IMG/VR virus record: IMGVR_UViG_3300023096_000001
Location: 32,244 to 96,243 of that record
Strand: one strand, 5' to 3'
Length of the DNA: 64,000 nucleotides
From: a virus
Part shown: positions 15,801 to 26,900 of the stretch, piece by piece
How positions within the stretch are numbered: position 1 is the stretch's first letter
Layout: every line of letters starts with the position of its first letter
Position numbers and translations under genes: made by a program
Notes under the pieces: generated by a model
Told to the model about the DNA's origin: nothing
The model's input: only the letters and a program-made list of their open reading frames with translations
The model's database searches: none

Positions 15801-16943
15801 ATACGATTCTCTCCAAGGAAAACACCGGGAGAGCTGGAAGATTCTTACCGTCAAAAGTTGCCTTTGGACTATGGTAATTCACAAGGAGAATTCGGACGGA
15901 TACAACGCTTATTGCCTTCTTTCTCTTATTTGTATGTTCTGCAGGAAAAAGGATTGTTTAGTTTATTGACGCAGTTAGACAGGGCAATAGCGACTGATAC
16001 GGGCTCTATCCAAATCTCAAGTGGGTCTGTTTTCTCAGGCGTTCGACCGGTGAGTAAAATTTACGGCACAGCGCACCGAAATTCAGCGTGGGTGTACAAT
16101 GACAACCTGGGTTACGTAGATGCGCGTATGGGTAAAATTGTCGTATTTAGCCAGGCGGGTGTTGATCCAGCGAGTGATAACGATTCTATATCAGACCCAA
16201 TCGCTGAAAAGAGTATTTATTTTGACAAGGAAATTTCGCATCAGCCAGGGCGTTTTATAGACATTCTTAGCGGTATTGATATCGAAAACAATGAAGTACT
16301 GACAACGTTTTTCTTTAAGGGTCTTGAGAATGTATCGACTCCGAATATGTATAACCGGGAAGATGAGTTAAGGACATTCTCGATGATTTATAGCAGAGAG
16401 ACGGGGAACTTTCATGGAGAGTCTTATAATATTGCCCCATTCTATTTCAATATTCGTAGATTCTTGTTAACTTCAAACCCTGTAACAGGCAAAGAAAGTG
16501 AGATATTCCTTTCGAACCATGGACTTTATGGAAGTTATTTCAGAAGTTTCAAGCCGACGATTTTGGAGTTTATTGTTAACCCGGAGCCGCGTGCAAGAAA
16601 AACTTTTGACGTGATTTATTTTAACGTGAACCACGAAGGATGGGAGCGCATTTCGAAGGTGAAGTTCAGGGCGGGAAATAATATCCACGAGGTGACGCTG
16701 GCAGAAATTACCGCAGGCGTGATCACGCATAATGATGACCGGTTTAAATTTGACGGATCCTTGTTGCATGGGCCTTCTAATGAAATCGACGACCTGATGC
16801 TGAAAGAAAAGTTGAAACATACCTATCTTGTGGTGACTGTAACTATTGACAACGGCATGCAGATGATCGATGCAAAGAATATTCAATGTTCGTTGACTAA
16901 TACGGATTTTAAGTTTAGAATCAATTCGCCCAATCAGTTTTAA
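12813..16943 (+). CDS. tail nozzle/stabilization protein
   Basis: 1376 residues. The start (SSQTFTNTFVGGMISTIDPHEQPNSTYRYAIGGR, in pieces) carries the 'GGM....D....P...YR.A.n' signature of crAss-like tail stabilization (nozzle) proteins, followed by long beta-rich domains. Cys content is low and Asn/Tyr/Asp content high, as in virion beta-propeller or barrel proteins. Its size exceeds typical podovirus nozzles (about 800), so it may carry additional outer domains between residues 550 and 900. It directly follows the adaptor-type gene and precedes the internal proteins, consistent with the lower tail tube. Confidence 0.7.
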   Translation: MASSQTFTNTFVGGMISTIDPHEQPNSTYRYAIGGRLSYNRTDDPNQTLDENVKNGKTRAFSNAKGNSFSFTLCQGYQPIGSVETTKGAVIFSTNGTNSEIGFLTVNDNIYKEGYAKYITLYNDRSDPNADFLHFNIDKYIHGFSVYENEFIERVYWVDGYNQKRVINLPLFYKEDGSTWHNQGSCTSTSNYPKYLSAHAMDDRMDLTFPKVKFWKRIPGRLKSGQYQVAVQYVSKTGHTSVWSTLTRPVWVTTAKLDGNITIADTTYQNAYKANHHNRFMSVSNVMTEEGLAFTIEQIDPRWDQIRVCYSYSVSPDAFQEANVFRTYDITNTTLVLELNSHTGVGLSLDELNQRFETVLVTGATAQQESRSWDADLETLPDLTLDLRSVKVDATFRYYKPDHTLDQEFAPLFNPVSGRNDNDPLTNTAPTNKTIKTVNFTGDEETYAIVDDYESYKGQLFSHLFKGYFRGETYAWAVVLIDRKGNPLFAQHITDQTFHNQFDTKDADGNPIDYTLSRQNNDGSYDLRVMGAKFSNLRIPHSVMYDKFGKLNVSGFSIVRTKRIERVANQGVLINCYTTTNGTTDTDNDRWVQPHLFVSNQYMPEYWPGQVPNSHLYSGAVGSNYEKKGNDDAEEGGLNASHYFNYYSPDILIEGKLPENYLSGEMQMIGFGHAARVEKTPITGRKNHPYTKNYRSLPLEWPIYNNLLKYGRPKLGDKSRIKFATLHTLGKFGIYKGDTIPFDPETSDIYDFRANTWATLLWQGYFSNDGSGTLVDFEDVNPDSPFSASLMPNAVIMKLSDFEAVDVIESLQLKSTYRTSNMVVTPDNYYTADNTSSLDARRYFSTGHYQPITQAVLDKVKKNLDDQGQIIDYQFDGIEVFGGDCYNNLFDFTRLVAEYSDCNKFNGKYPSYSVSNIIPNESKYNIALLAGRRFAANAVYPQDVACENQDLQLSNGISADQPADWNYNEVLLLEENAQFFLPKPTELKIVTKQPNVIRFSPRKTPGELEDSYRQKLPLDYGNSQGEFGRIQRLLPSFSYLYVLQEKGLFSLLTQLDRAIATDTGSIQISSGSVFSGVRPVSKIYGTAHRNSAWVYNDNLGYVDARMGKIVVFSQAGVDPASDNDSISDPIAEKSIYFDKEISHQPGRFIDILSGIDIENNEVLTTFFFKGLENVSTPNMYNREDELRTFSMIYSRETGNFHGESYNIAPFYFNIRRFLLTSNPVTGKESEIFLSNHGLYGSYFRSFKPTILEFIVNPEPRARKTFDVIYFNVNHEGWERISKVKFRAGNNIHEVTLAEITAGVITHNDDRFKFDGSLLHGPSNEIDDLMLKEKLKHTYLVVTVTIDNGMQMIDAKNIQCSLTNTDFKFRINSPNQF

Positions 16944-16945
16944 AG

Positions 16946-19324
16946 ATGGCATTATTTAACACATATCTACCGATACAAACTATCCAGCCTCGAAAAAGAA
17001 ATTTTTCGGGGTCTTGGCTTGATACGGCTAAATTAAATATACTCGGAACCCGAACTGATGGGTCAGAAAACGGATGGGGAAAGATAGCGAATGTAGCTCT
17101 TCCTACTGTTTTGGGAGCTGTAGCAGGCTACTTTTCAGGCGGAACGGCCACGGGATTAGGTGTGTCTGCAGGCAACTTACTTAACAAGGGTATGAATCTC
17201 GGAGCTAAAAATATCCTCGGAGGTACAGACAGCCAATTCCAGCAAATAGCTGCGACAAATAACCAAGAGCGAGATGACTCTTTAATCTCGTTGCTAGGAA
17301 ATGTTGCGGGTCAAGCCGCTGGCGCAGCAAAAACCTCTGGCATATTTGATTCTAACAAGCCTCTTTCTTTAAAGAGCGACTTTACCACGAATTCGCAAGG
17401 GAAGGCTTTTGATAGTATGATCCGTGGGCAGAATAATCAATTAAGTGGATTCGCCGGGAATGCGTCTCAAGCGGCAACTCCTAGTGGGTTTGGAGTGGCA
17501 GCAAATGCTTTGCCAAAGACTTCTTTTTTGGATGCGCTGATGAATAATACTCAGGGGCAGAACAACCAAAATAATGTACTTTCCAGTGCGGTAGGTTTGC
17601 TGAATCAGTTCAATCAGAGCCAAGCAAACGCACAGGGCATGATGAATCCTGCTAACGCGGGACAATTCCAGATGAATACCTCTCAAGGGCAAACCAGCTC
17701 GATCATTGAAAGACCGGGAGATAATAGTAATATTACCTGGCTTGATGACAATGTCAAAAAGAATAAGCAAGTAGGACAGACTACGTTGCCGAACTCTCTT
17801 TATGGGGGATACTCGGGTCCGAATGGTTTTGCTGAAGGAGGTAAGAGTGAGACGGGCAAGATTTACGATAGCGAAGATAAAACCTCAGAGGATTACTTTA
17901 TGATCCCTATTGAGACGGCAAAAGAGTATGGGGTTTCCAGTTTACTGGATGCTATGTCTATCGGGGCGGGACGGTTCGAGGAAAGAATCTTCGACCAGGA
18001 AAGTAATATCAAACAGGAGGCAATTATGAAAGCGAATTTGCCGGTAGAAAAAAAGAAAACATTATTGGGAGAGCATATCTACGAAGAGTTATTAACCCAT
18101 AAAGATTTAATGCCTGAAAAGCAGAATTTTGCCATAGGAGGTAAGATAAAATATAAAACAGACGCAAAGGCTTCTTCGGGAATAAAAGACTTCCAACAGG
18201 CTTATAACGAGTGGAGTCGGAACCAAGGGCTTCCTGCGATATCGGTGGATGGAAAGTATGGACCACAGACTTCAGCTGCTGTAACGAACTGGAATGCGAG
18301 TAACTTCGGAAGAGAAATTTATGTCGATGCAGTAAGCCAAGGCACCAAGAATGGCATTAGAACCAAGGCGATCAAAGACCTGACTTTGGAATCTGCGTTT
18401 TCTCCTCGTTCGTATGTAGGAAGAGATTTTAAAAGCGCTATCCGTGGGTATGACGACAAAGGCAATCCTGTGACGGAGCGCAGTGCTCAGAATTATACCG
18501 GAGGGAATTTGACCCTTGGGGGAACAAATCCTTTGGCAGGGGATGCTTTGGCGAGAACGAATGCGGACACGGGTGCTTTGGCAACCGGGAACTCACAATC
18601 GTCTTCTCCGGCTGTAAACCCATCAGCGGGTACTTCTGCGCCAGTAGCGGGATTAACACCTTTTCAAAGACAAAATGCTTTCGGGAACTTGGCAGATTTA
18701 GCAGTAGCAGGTATTGGTGCGATTACGGCAGCTAACAATCCTATCCCAAGATATAAACCGAGTTCGGAATATACCAACATGCTCTCGCAAGTGTATGCGC
18801 AGAAAGACCAAGGGTTCACGCCTAATGAGCAGGCACTTGTCAATCAGGGCTTGCAAAATAATTATGCGCAGAGTGTAAATACCATACGACAAGCTGTAGG
18901 AGGAGGGGCTTCTCAAGGAGCGGTGTTAGGAGCTTTGGGTTCAGCTTCGGCTCAGCTCAATAGTGCTACTTTAAATGCGGCTGTGCAAGATGACACGCTT
19001 CGCCGGAATAACTTCCAAAACTATCAGCGCGCAGTGAATGCTGATGAGCTTTTGAATCAGAATCTTTTTGCGCAAGATCAGCAAGCGGCTTTGGCTCAAA
19101 GATCAGCGGGACTTCAGATGCTTGACGCAGGACTTCAAAATATTGCCGAACGTCAGCAGTTTAATTCGCAGTATGGTCCGGGGACAACATATGACCAGTT
19201 ACAGCAGGCACAACTAGCGGGCGCACAAAAACAAAATCAATTGGCAGAGGCGTATCCGATGATCTATGCGAATGCGTTACGCGAACAAGTAAAAAGAGTT
19301 GCCACGAATAACTTGAAAATTTAA
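16946..19324 (+). CDS. internal virion/tail protein with peptidoglycan-binding-like domain
   Basis: 792 residues. N-terminal 300 are Gly/Asn/Gln/Ala-rich with a hydrophobic Gly-rich stretch near residues 55-75. Residues about 411-455 form a PG_binding_1-like unit: DFQQAYNEWSRNQGLPAIS then VDGKYGPQTSAAV, the usual 'vDG.yGp.T..AV' core. The C-terminal third (residues 620-790) is helical and Gln/Ala-rich. No catalytic domain for peptidoglycan cleavage was found in it, so I infer a structural or ejected protein that touches the wall during DNA entry, while the cutting activity may be in a partner. Confidence 0.65.
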   Translation: MALFNTYLPIQTIQPRKRNFSGSWLDTAKLNILGTRTDGSENGWGKIANVALPTVLGAVAGYFSGGTATGLGVSAGNLLNKGMNLGAKNILGGTDSQFQQIAATNNQERDDSLISLLGNVAGQAAGAAKTSGIFDSNKPLSLKSDFTTNSQGKAFDSMIRGQNNQLSGFAGNASQAATPSGFGVAANALPKTSFLDALMNNTQGQNNQNNVLSSAVGLLNQFNQSQANAQGMMNPANAGQFQMNTSQGQTSSIIERPGDNSNITWLDDNVKKNKQVGQTTLPNSLYGGYSGPNGFAEGGKSETGKIYDSEDKTSEDYFMIPIETAKEYGVSSLLDAMSIGAGRFEERIFDQESNIKQEAIMKANLPVEKKKTLLGEHIYEELLTHKDLMPEKQNFAIGGKIKYKTDAKASSGIKDFQQAYNEWSRNQGLPAISVDGKYGPQTSAAVTNWNASNFGREIYVDAVSQGTKNGIRTKAIKDLTLESAFSPRSYVGRDFKSAIRGYDDKGNPVTERSAQNYTGGNLTLGGTNPLAGDALARTNADTGALATGNSQSSSPAVNPSAGTSAPVAGLTPFQRQNAFGNLADLAVAGIGAITAANNPIPRYKPSSEYTNMLSQVYAQKDQGFTPNEQALVNQGLQNNYAQSVNTIRQAVGGGASQGAVLGALGSASAQLNSATLNAAVQDDTLRRNNFQNYQRAVNADELLNQNLFAQDQQAALAQRSAGLQMLDAGLQNIAERQQFNSQYGPGTTYDQLQQAQLAGAQKQNQLAEAYPMIYANALREQVKRVATNNLKI

Positions 19325-19325
19325 C

Positions 19326-20915
19326 ATGGCTACTGGAGGGTATTATAATAATTCGGCTTCTGATCTGTTAACGGCGATTAAGCCGCGTGATAATTGGGCA
19401 GCTCGTTCGCAAGCAAAAAGAGATGAACTTCAATACGGCAATATTCTTGAAGCAAGAGCGCGTCAGGAAGCTCAGGAGTCGCAGGCTGCGGTACAGGGAC
19501 AAATGGAGTTTATCCAGCAAGTACAGGCGCTTCCTTTGGAGGAACCCGACAAAGTGCGTGTGGGTGGGTTTGTAGACAGTGCCTTAAATGATATTTTAAA
19601 AAATATTGACAAAAATTACCAAGGTAATGCGCGTAGGTATTTTGAGACGGAGGGTGTGATTGGATTAAGCCAACTTAAGAATAGTCTGTTGAATTCTCCT
19701 GTATACCTGCAAGCGCAAAGCAACAAAGCCGAGATGGATTCTATTCGTAAGGCGATGGCCGATCAAAAGGAACTTATTGGCGAGTTTACACCGGATGGGA
19801 AATACATCACCGCGCAGCAGCGTATTCTGGATTTTCAAAACGGGGTTACTGACCGTGTGCGATTCTCGGGTGCGTATGATCCTTCAAAAGTAAATGCTGC
19901 TGAGTTTTTTGGCAAGCAGTATGCGCCAGGCGGAAGTAAGTTTGTCAGGACAGCTGTTGGAGAAGAAGAAAAGCTGGGATATGCCATGCAGGAGCTTGGC
20001 GGTACAGCAGGGTTGGATTATTATCAAAAGAGTTTAAAAGGCAAAAAGATTTACCATAAAGTAGATCCGATTGAAGATAAGAAGCTATTTGATTTAAAGG
20101 TAGCTGGTGAAGGGTTGGATATGCAATTGACGCGCTCTCAGATCAACGAGAACAATGCACAGGCGGCAAAAGCCCGTGCTGATGCTGCTAAAAAAGCTAC
20201 AGATGCTGCGCCTGCGACAAGTCAGTCTTACTTTCAAAAGACTTTGGCAACGAATTTAGGCGCAAAACCTGTGACGACTTTCAATCCTGCGGTGGCGAGT
20301 AATAGTATCATTCCGCAGCTAGGCGTCAGTGTAGGCAGCATTACAAAGTCTTCCGGTGGTAAACCTGCATTGGTGTTTAATCAGTTCGAGAATATTGCTG
20401 GAGACAAATATGCCAATGCTGCGTTGAATATTGTCACGAAAGAGTTAGGGGGCAAGAAAACTTATAGTGGCTCACTGCCTGGCTTGGTAGATACGTCAGG
20501 TCCCGGAGCATATGTGAACTTACAGAATGTGCCGCATACAATATCCAAAAGTGATTCGTATATTTACACAGATGGAGCTGAGGAAACAAACCGCGCGACG
20601 CAAGGAAAGACAATCCCCGACAGAGCATGGAAATATTACGAGGCTGTTGTCACAGAGGCTAACGCAAAAGCAAATAAAAATGTGCCAGGTTTCTCGGTAC
20701 AAGGGAAAGAGTTAAAAACCTTGTATAAGGATAAAAAGACAGGGAATGATGTGAAAGGATATGTTTTTAAAGGATATGTACCTGTAACGAATTACCTTAA
20801 TGATCCCGTCCTGGATCAAACCTTAACAAAGGGCCTTTCTGGCGTAAAAACGGCGAACGAAATATTTGATCAGCAACCAACCACCAAACCGCCAGTGGTT
20901 TTCGACTGGAAGTAA
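19326..20915 (+). CDS. structural/internal virion protein
   Basis: 529 residues, Ala/Gln/Lys-rich. Helices dominate residues 20-130 (AARSQAKRDELQYGNILEAR then QEAQESQAAVQGQMEFIQQV) with a helical stretch at 265-295 (NENNAQAAKARADAAKKA); the rest is mixed. It sits between the PG-binding-like protein and the giant protein, where podoviruses keep their set of ejected core proteins. No family motif can be named. Confidence 0.6.
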   Translation: MATGGYYNNSASDLLTAIKPRDNWAARSQAKRDELQYGNILEARARQEAQESQAAVQGQMEFIQQVQALPLEEPDKVRVGGFVDSALNDILKNIDKNYQGNARRYFETEGVIGLSQLKNSLLNSPVYLQAQSNKAEMDSIRKAMADQKELIGEFTPDGKYITAQQRILDFQNGVTDRVRFSGAYDPSKVNAAEFFGKQYAPGGSKFVRTAVGEEEKLGYAMQELGGTAGLDYYQKSLKGKKIYHKVDPIEDKKLFDLKVAGEGLDMQLTRSQINENNAQAAKARADAAKKATDAAPATSQSYFQKTLATNLGAKPVTTFNPAVASNSIIPQLGVSVGSITKSSGGKPALVFNQFENIAGDKYANAALNIVTKELGGKKTYSGSLPGLVDTSGPGAYVNLQNVPHTISKSDSYIYTDGAEETNRATQGKTIPDRAWKYYEAVVTEANAKANKNVPGFSVQGKELKTLYKDKKTGNDVKGYVFKGYVPVTNYLNDPVLDQTLTKGLSGVKTANEIFDQQPTTKPPVVFDWK

Positions 20916-20925
20916 TAAGTAACCC

Positions 20926-23900
20926 ATGGGAAAACAGCAGAATTCTTCAATAAAACCACTTGATTATTTTGCCGATATAAAGTCGGTTGTTGTGCCAGAT
21001 CAATTCCGTCAGGTACTCTCTCAGAGTGGACGAGACCCGGACGTTTGGCAGGCAGAACTCAATACACGAATCAAGCAAGGGGGAGAAACAAAGTTCGATG
21101 CAATCAATCGGGCTTTTTCTGCATTTGACCAAGTTGGGCAGACAAATAAATATACCAGTCTTCTTCAGCAGGCAGCAAAGGATAAAGAGACGCGCAGAGC
21201 GGAAACAGAATCAAGACGTGCAGGTAGGGAAGAACGTTCCTTAAACACGGCATCTACTTCAGAGGTGCCTGAGATCGACGTAAAAGAAGCAGTAAAAGAA
21301 ACCATTACACCTAATCCCACCGAGCGAGTTAGCGCATCTACTGCTTTTTTTGGATCTCTTTACAACTCTTTGGCAGGGTTAGTGGAAGGCACGGTAAATT
21401 CTTTAAGTGATGCCGATAATTTTGTGCAGCTTTCTAAAGGGAACCCTGTGCCGATGATTATTGAGAATGCTCAGAATAAAAAAGCCATTAAGGATAATTT
21501 TAACAAGATTAAAGTTGATCTGGATGAGCAGACTAAAAAATCTCCTTTTAACTTCTCAACCAATAAGGTAGGAAATCTTGAAGTAGACTTTAGTGAAGCA
21601 GATGATCCTAAAAGGTGGTTGGCTTCATTAGGAAGTGGTGTAGGGAGTTTAGTCTCTATTCTGGCGCCCAATAAAAAGGCAAGTTTCTTGATGTCTTTTA
21701 TGCAGCAGTACACCGGCAATCAGGATGATGCTTTAGAAGCGGGTCTTGTAGGTCCGCAAGCGGTATTGTATACAACAGGCACATCTTTGGTGCAATCGGC
21801 CTTAGAGCTCGTAGGAGATCAGGGTATCTTAAAAGCACTGAAGGGAGATGCCGGGAAAGAGGTGATTAAACAAGTGGTGAAAGATAAAGCAGGACGAGCG
21901 ATTACGGATCTTGCAGAGAAAGGCATTACGAAGGACATATTTAATGATGTTGTCGAGCGCACTTTCAAGGAATCTGTGTCAGACTTAGCTAATAAGAATC
22001 TGGTTGATTCCTATAAAAAGATTGCCGGTAACTTATGGGGGAAATTCAAGAAGGGAGCAGCTCCTGAAGCGGTAACAGAATTCCTTCAGGAGTGGACTAC
22101 TTATGGAGCACAGCGTGGATATAATGCTTTGATGGCGGACGAGAAGACTACACCTGGACAAGGAGAATTTCAGACTGATGCTTTTAAGACCTTAGGAGAT
22201 GCTTCTTTTGGGGCATTGCTCGGAGGGTTCTTAGGCGGATCGATAGGTTCATTTGCGCCCAATTCAAAAGAGTTGCATGAGACTTTAGGCGCGTTTGTGA
22301 GTTCTGATATTAAAACGCAGTTAGCGGCGAATCCAAATCTTTCACTGGAAGACTTGAAAGGGAATGCTCGTGTCAAAGGTCTTTTAGATGTGGCTACGCA
22401 GAATGGTCAATTCAATGATGCGAATGGTCAGCTGGATCAGGCAAAGTTGGAACAGGTCGCCAAAAAAGCAGATTTGCTTTATGACACGTTCTACGAGTTT
22501 AAAGATTTACCGAATCTGAGCGGAGAAGACCGTCTGTCGATGTTCAACATTACCGATACCCGAAACCGCTTACAGGAAACACAGACTCAGTTCGCGGCAG
22601 GTGTACAACAGGTAAACGAAATCGAAGCACAGGTACAGCAGGCGCGTGCTGAAGGTAATCTTTTGGCAGCTACCAAGCTAGAGGCAACAAGAGCGACCGT
22701 AGAACAGCAGCTTGGCGAGAAAAACCCTGAGACGGGAGAATATCTGGCGGCAGAAGAATTAACTCAGCAGGCTCAGAAAACAGAATCTATTTTTAACCAG
22801 GCAATCCCGGAGATTACCAATGCAGACCCTGGTAGGAAAGCTTTAGGAAGGTCTTTCTTAAATAGCAACCTTTTCCCGGATGATAATTTTACACCGGACA
22901 GTGAAACGATTCTTTCTGATGGATCGCTTGTTGTGCGTGATGATAACTCAACAGCGATTCGTCTAGTGAATACTGTACCGGTGCAGCCTGAAAGTGACAT
23001 TACCTCCCAGCTGGATAAGGGCACTTACAAACCGATCACGCGGTTTACCAAAGAGTATGTGCCTATCAATAACTATCAGGCGTATGCGGAAGCGGCGAAT
23101 AACATTGCCTCTGATAACACACAGCGTGCAACAGATGCGGCAAAATCTCCCTATGATTACAGGCAAGATGCGACAGATTTGATTGGTGTTGCCTCACAAG
23201 CCGCAGCCACTTTGAGCGCCAACCCTTCGGTGTATGATGCGGTGTCAGATCGTGTCACGAAGGCCTATGAATTTTACACCCAAATTGCCGAGAAAGACGC
23301 GAAGAGTACAACTCCTTCGGTGCCTGCTTTGACAGAAGAAGAATTCCAGAATGCTGTAGGGTTTTTGCCGGCAGTGAATGGTGTCCGCGTGGATCCGTTT
23401 GAGCAAACTATTCTGGCGAAGCAAGCAGAACTAAATATCCCGGCAGATGTTGCTTCGCTTTATACACCCTCTAATGATGCTATTGACACGATCCTTGACA
23501 TTGAAGAGGGTAATACGAACGTGCCTATCAAAACCGTCGAGAAGTCAATCAAAGAGCTAACATCGCTTCGTAAGCTATGGCAAAACAAGAGAAAGTCCTC
23601 GCGTAGAGAATACACACTTCCGCAGATTGATGAAGTGGTAGGTGCGATTGAGAATGATTTGAACACGTTAGCGAATGAAATTTCCTATCAACAGGCTCCT
23701 GAACTAAGACCTGAAAGGATTGCTGCACCAGAACCAGCAACGCCTGCGGAGCCAGTAGCTCCAACAGAGGCAGAGATTGAGCAAGCGCAGACACAAGAGC
23801 CTGTTGCGGAAGATCCTGTACAAGAAAATACAACCGAACCACAAGCCCAGCAACCTATAACAGAACCAGCCAATGAAAATCCTGTCAGCGAAGGAACTCG

Positions 23901-26900
23901 CCGCAATACCCGAAAGCCACGCTCAGTCAAACAGCAGTACGTTGCGGAGGCAGAACTCGCGCGGGCTCTCGAATCTACTCAAGACAGCGCAGAGCCGGTA
24001 CGACCGGAGCCTGGACTTCCAGAACAAAGTACAGAGGAGACTATCCCAAGCGAAGAAACAGAACAATCTCTCGCAGACCTTGCTGGACAACTTGACAGCC
24101 TCAGCGAAGAAATTGGATCAGCAGACGGACAAATACAGGAAGTCAATCGAAGACTTAACGATGTCCTTGACGAAACTGCCGGAGACGTCAGCGGAAGCGA
24201 ACCGGATACTCAGACGGAAGCAGCGCCGGTACGAGAGCGTGTAAGCAATCCTACGACAGTTCAAAATGTGCTGACGCAGATCACCAAGGCATTCCCAAAT
24301 GTAGATGTTGTAGTGCCAGCTAACTTGCAAGAATTTATGCAAGAGGCGGGACTTCCTATTGATGCAAACGCGCCTACAGGATTTATCCGTAGCGGACAAG
24401 TCTTTTTGAATCCACAAACCATCCAAAATGATCCGAACACACCCATTCATGAGTTCGGGCACATCTGGTCGTTATGGGCAAAAACAAACAATCCTGAATT
24501 ATACAATAAAGGAATGTCACTTATTCAGAATAGCTCCTATTTAAGGAATATCAAACGCGACAGAAATTATAAAGGACTGTCCGAAGAAGCGCAAATCGAT
24601 GAGGCGCTTGCAAAAGCGATTGGTGATAAAGGAGCACAGTTTGTGGGAGCCAATCGTAAGGCAGACTTTAAAAAGTGGCTTAACCAGGTATTTAAGAACA
24701 TCCAGTCGTATTACAATTCGATCAAGTCCATTGCCGGGTTAACCCCTGAGCAGATGGCTGATTTAGCGGTAGATGAGTTTGCGGCCAATGTCGCAGAGGA
24801 TTTGCTTTCAGGCAATGAGATTTCAGGGATTGATAGTGCAGCGGTAAATGCGATTATGAACCCTGTATCGGAAACTGCAATAGAAACTACCACCGAGCCA
24901 GCTCCTGTTGAAGAAGCGTCTGCACCACAGGAAGATACTGTAGTAGAATCTGAAAAGGCAATGGCGTGGGATATGCCTGTTTTGTTTACTTCTAAGGTGG
25001 TAAGTCCTGAGGTAGGGCGTAATGTTTCTTTCGACCAAGCGGGCACCCCTACAAGAGGTGTGATTGAAGGAGAAGACGGTGAATTTTACAAAGTGCGCGG
25101 CACCCGGAGTGGAAAGCTTTATACCGTTCCTAAAAGTGAAGTATCTGATGCAGTATTGTTCTCTTTTGGAATGTCAGGCTCAGGTGAGCAGTTAGGTACA
25201 CAGCAGGAATTAAAAAATGATGCTACAGCAGATTTGCGTTCAGCAGGTGTGTATGGGGTGCTTGATAAAAAGCTAACGACTGCACAGAAAAATCTTATTG
25301 ACAAGACGGCGAAGAAGTTTGGCTGGAAATATTTAGGGGCACAAGAGGTGGGCGGTGTTAAAGTGGATGATCGGTGGGAGCGTGACATCTCGAAAGACAT
25401 GGATTCGTTCTTTCTTGCCGATGGGAAAATGGCATTCATCCCTTTAAAAGGTAAAGAAGGTGCGCCTGGCCGCGTGGCAGAAGGGGTGAAGCAAACAGAG
25501 ACATGGCTTGAAAAACTGCGTTCGACAGCAAATCCTGCTTATAAAACTGCACTGTGGCTTGTTGATTCTTCCTTCGATAGATTAAATAATATCGAGACGT
25601 TTGTCAAGGCGATGGACGGACAAGAGCGCCTCTATAAGCAGCTGATCTCTGACGTTAAGCGTATGGGTTCTCAAAACCGGAATTACGCCTTTAATATTTT
25701 AGGTAGACAGTATGAAGATTTTAGACGACAGCTTGGAAAGTATGCAGTCCACAAAGGATCCTCTACGTTAGAATCTGTAGAAAAGGTGCCTGTAGAGTTG
25801 GTTCAATGGGACCGTAATTTAGGGAAATCGGTTAAACGAAATGTATCACTACCTGCTTCTGTGGTGATGAATATTGTGGCGTCACACCAATCACAGCGTG
25901 CGATGGGAGAGGCCTATACTAAGAAAAAAGCCAAAGACTCCATGGGTGTGGAATACGATGAAGATCATACTTCTTTAGTGATTGATAGTTATTATGATAC
26001 AAATCCAGACGACATTAATTTATTCTGGAAAGACAAAGGTGGCGTGGCGGACGTGCATAAAGGTGTGCATTTTAAAAGAGATGTAATGCTTGAGGCGAAT
26101 GCCAAAGGGGAGTTAGAAGTGGTGCAAGACGGTCGTCAATACGGATTGTTTACGCAATCGGAGATGGACCGGATGGAAGATTATGTCATGAATAGTGGAC
26201 CGGCTGACCTTCGTGAAGGATATCAGAAAGTAAAGGCTGCTTTCAATGATGCACAGGTTAGAGAGTTGATTCGTAAAGAAAACGATGAGGCGATCAATCC
26301 GGCAGATCCCTTTGTGCTGGTGCCTGATTACTCGCCGCTTCAATCTGTGAATAGTGTCAGTGCTCAGGATAAAGTAAATTCTTTTTCTCCGAACCTCGAA
26401 GACGCCAAGCAGCTTAATGAAAGAACATCGCGTCCTGAAGCGATTTATGCGGAAGACATTCTTGACAGCTTTGATTACTATAAAGAATCTGTAGGTCACA
26501 TTTTGGGCAGTACACGTCTTGTTCACAACTTAAAGAATTTACAACAGGCAATCAGTACTGACTACGAAGGACCATTAAAAGGTCGTATCGATGGAATATT
26601 AAGTGATACGATTAAAAATCTTCAGAGTTACCGTCAATCTCAGTTTGAGACATCTCGCAAAGAAAAGGCTTTGAGACCGCTGCTTCTTTTGATGGGAAAA
26701 TATACGGGCAATATCTTTAGAAGCAACTTGGGTATTTCTACCAAACAGATTGGCACCTGGTTCTCGGCAATGGGATTGGGCTATATCGACAACAAATATA
26801 TGTTCGGCAATCTTGAAATATGGGGTGCCATGGCAAAGATGTCCTTCGGCGGTTCTTTGTGGGACCGTTTTGCAGGAGGATCTATTGTCGAGGCTACCGG

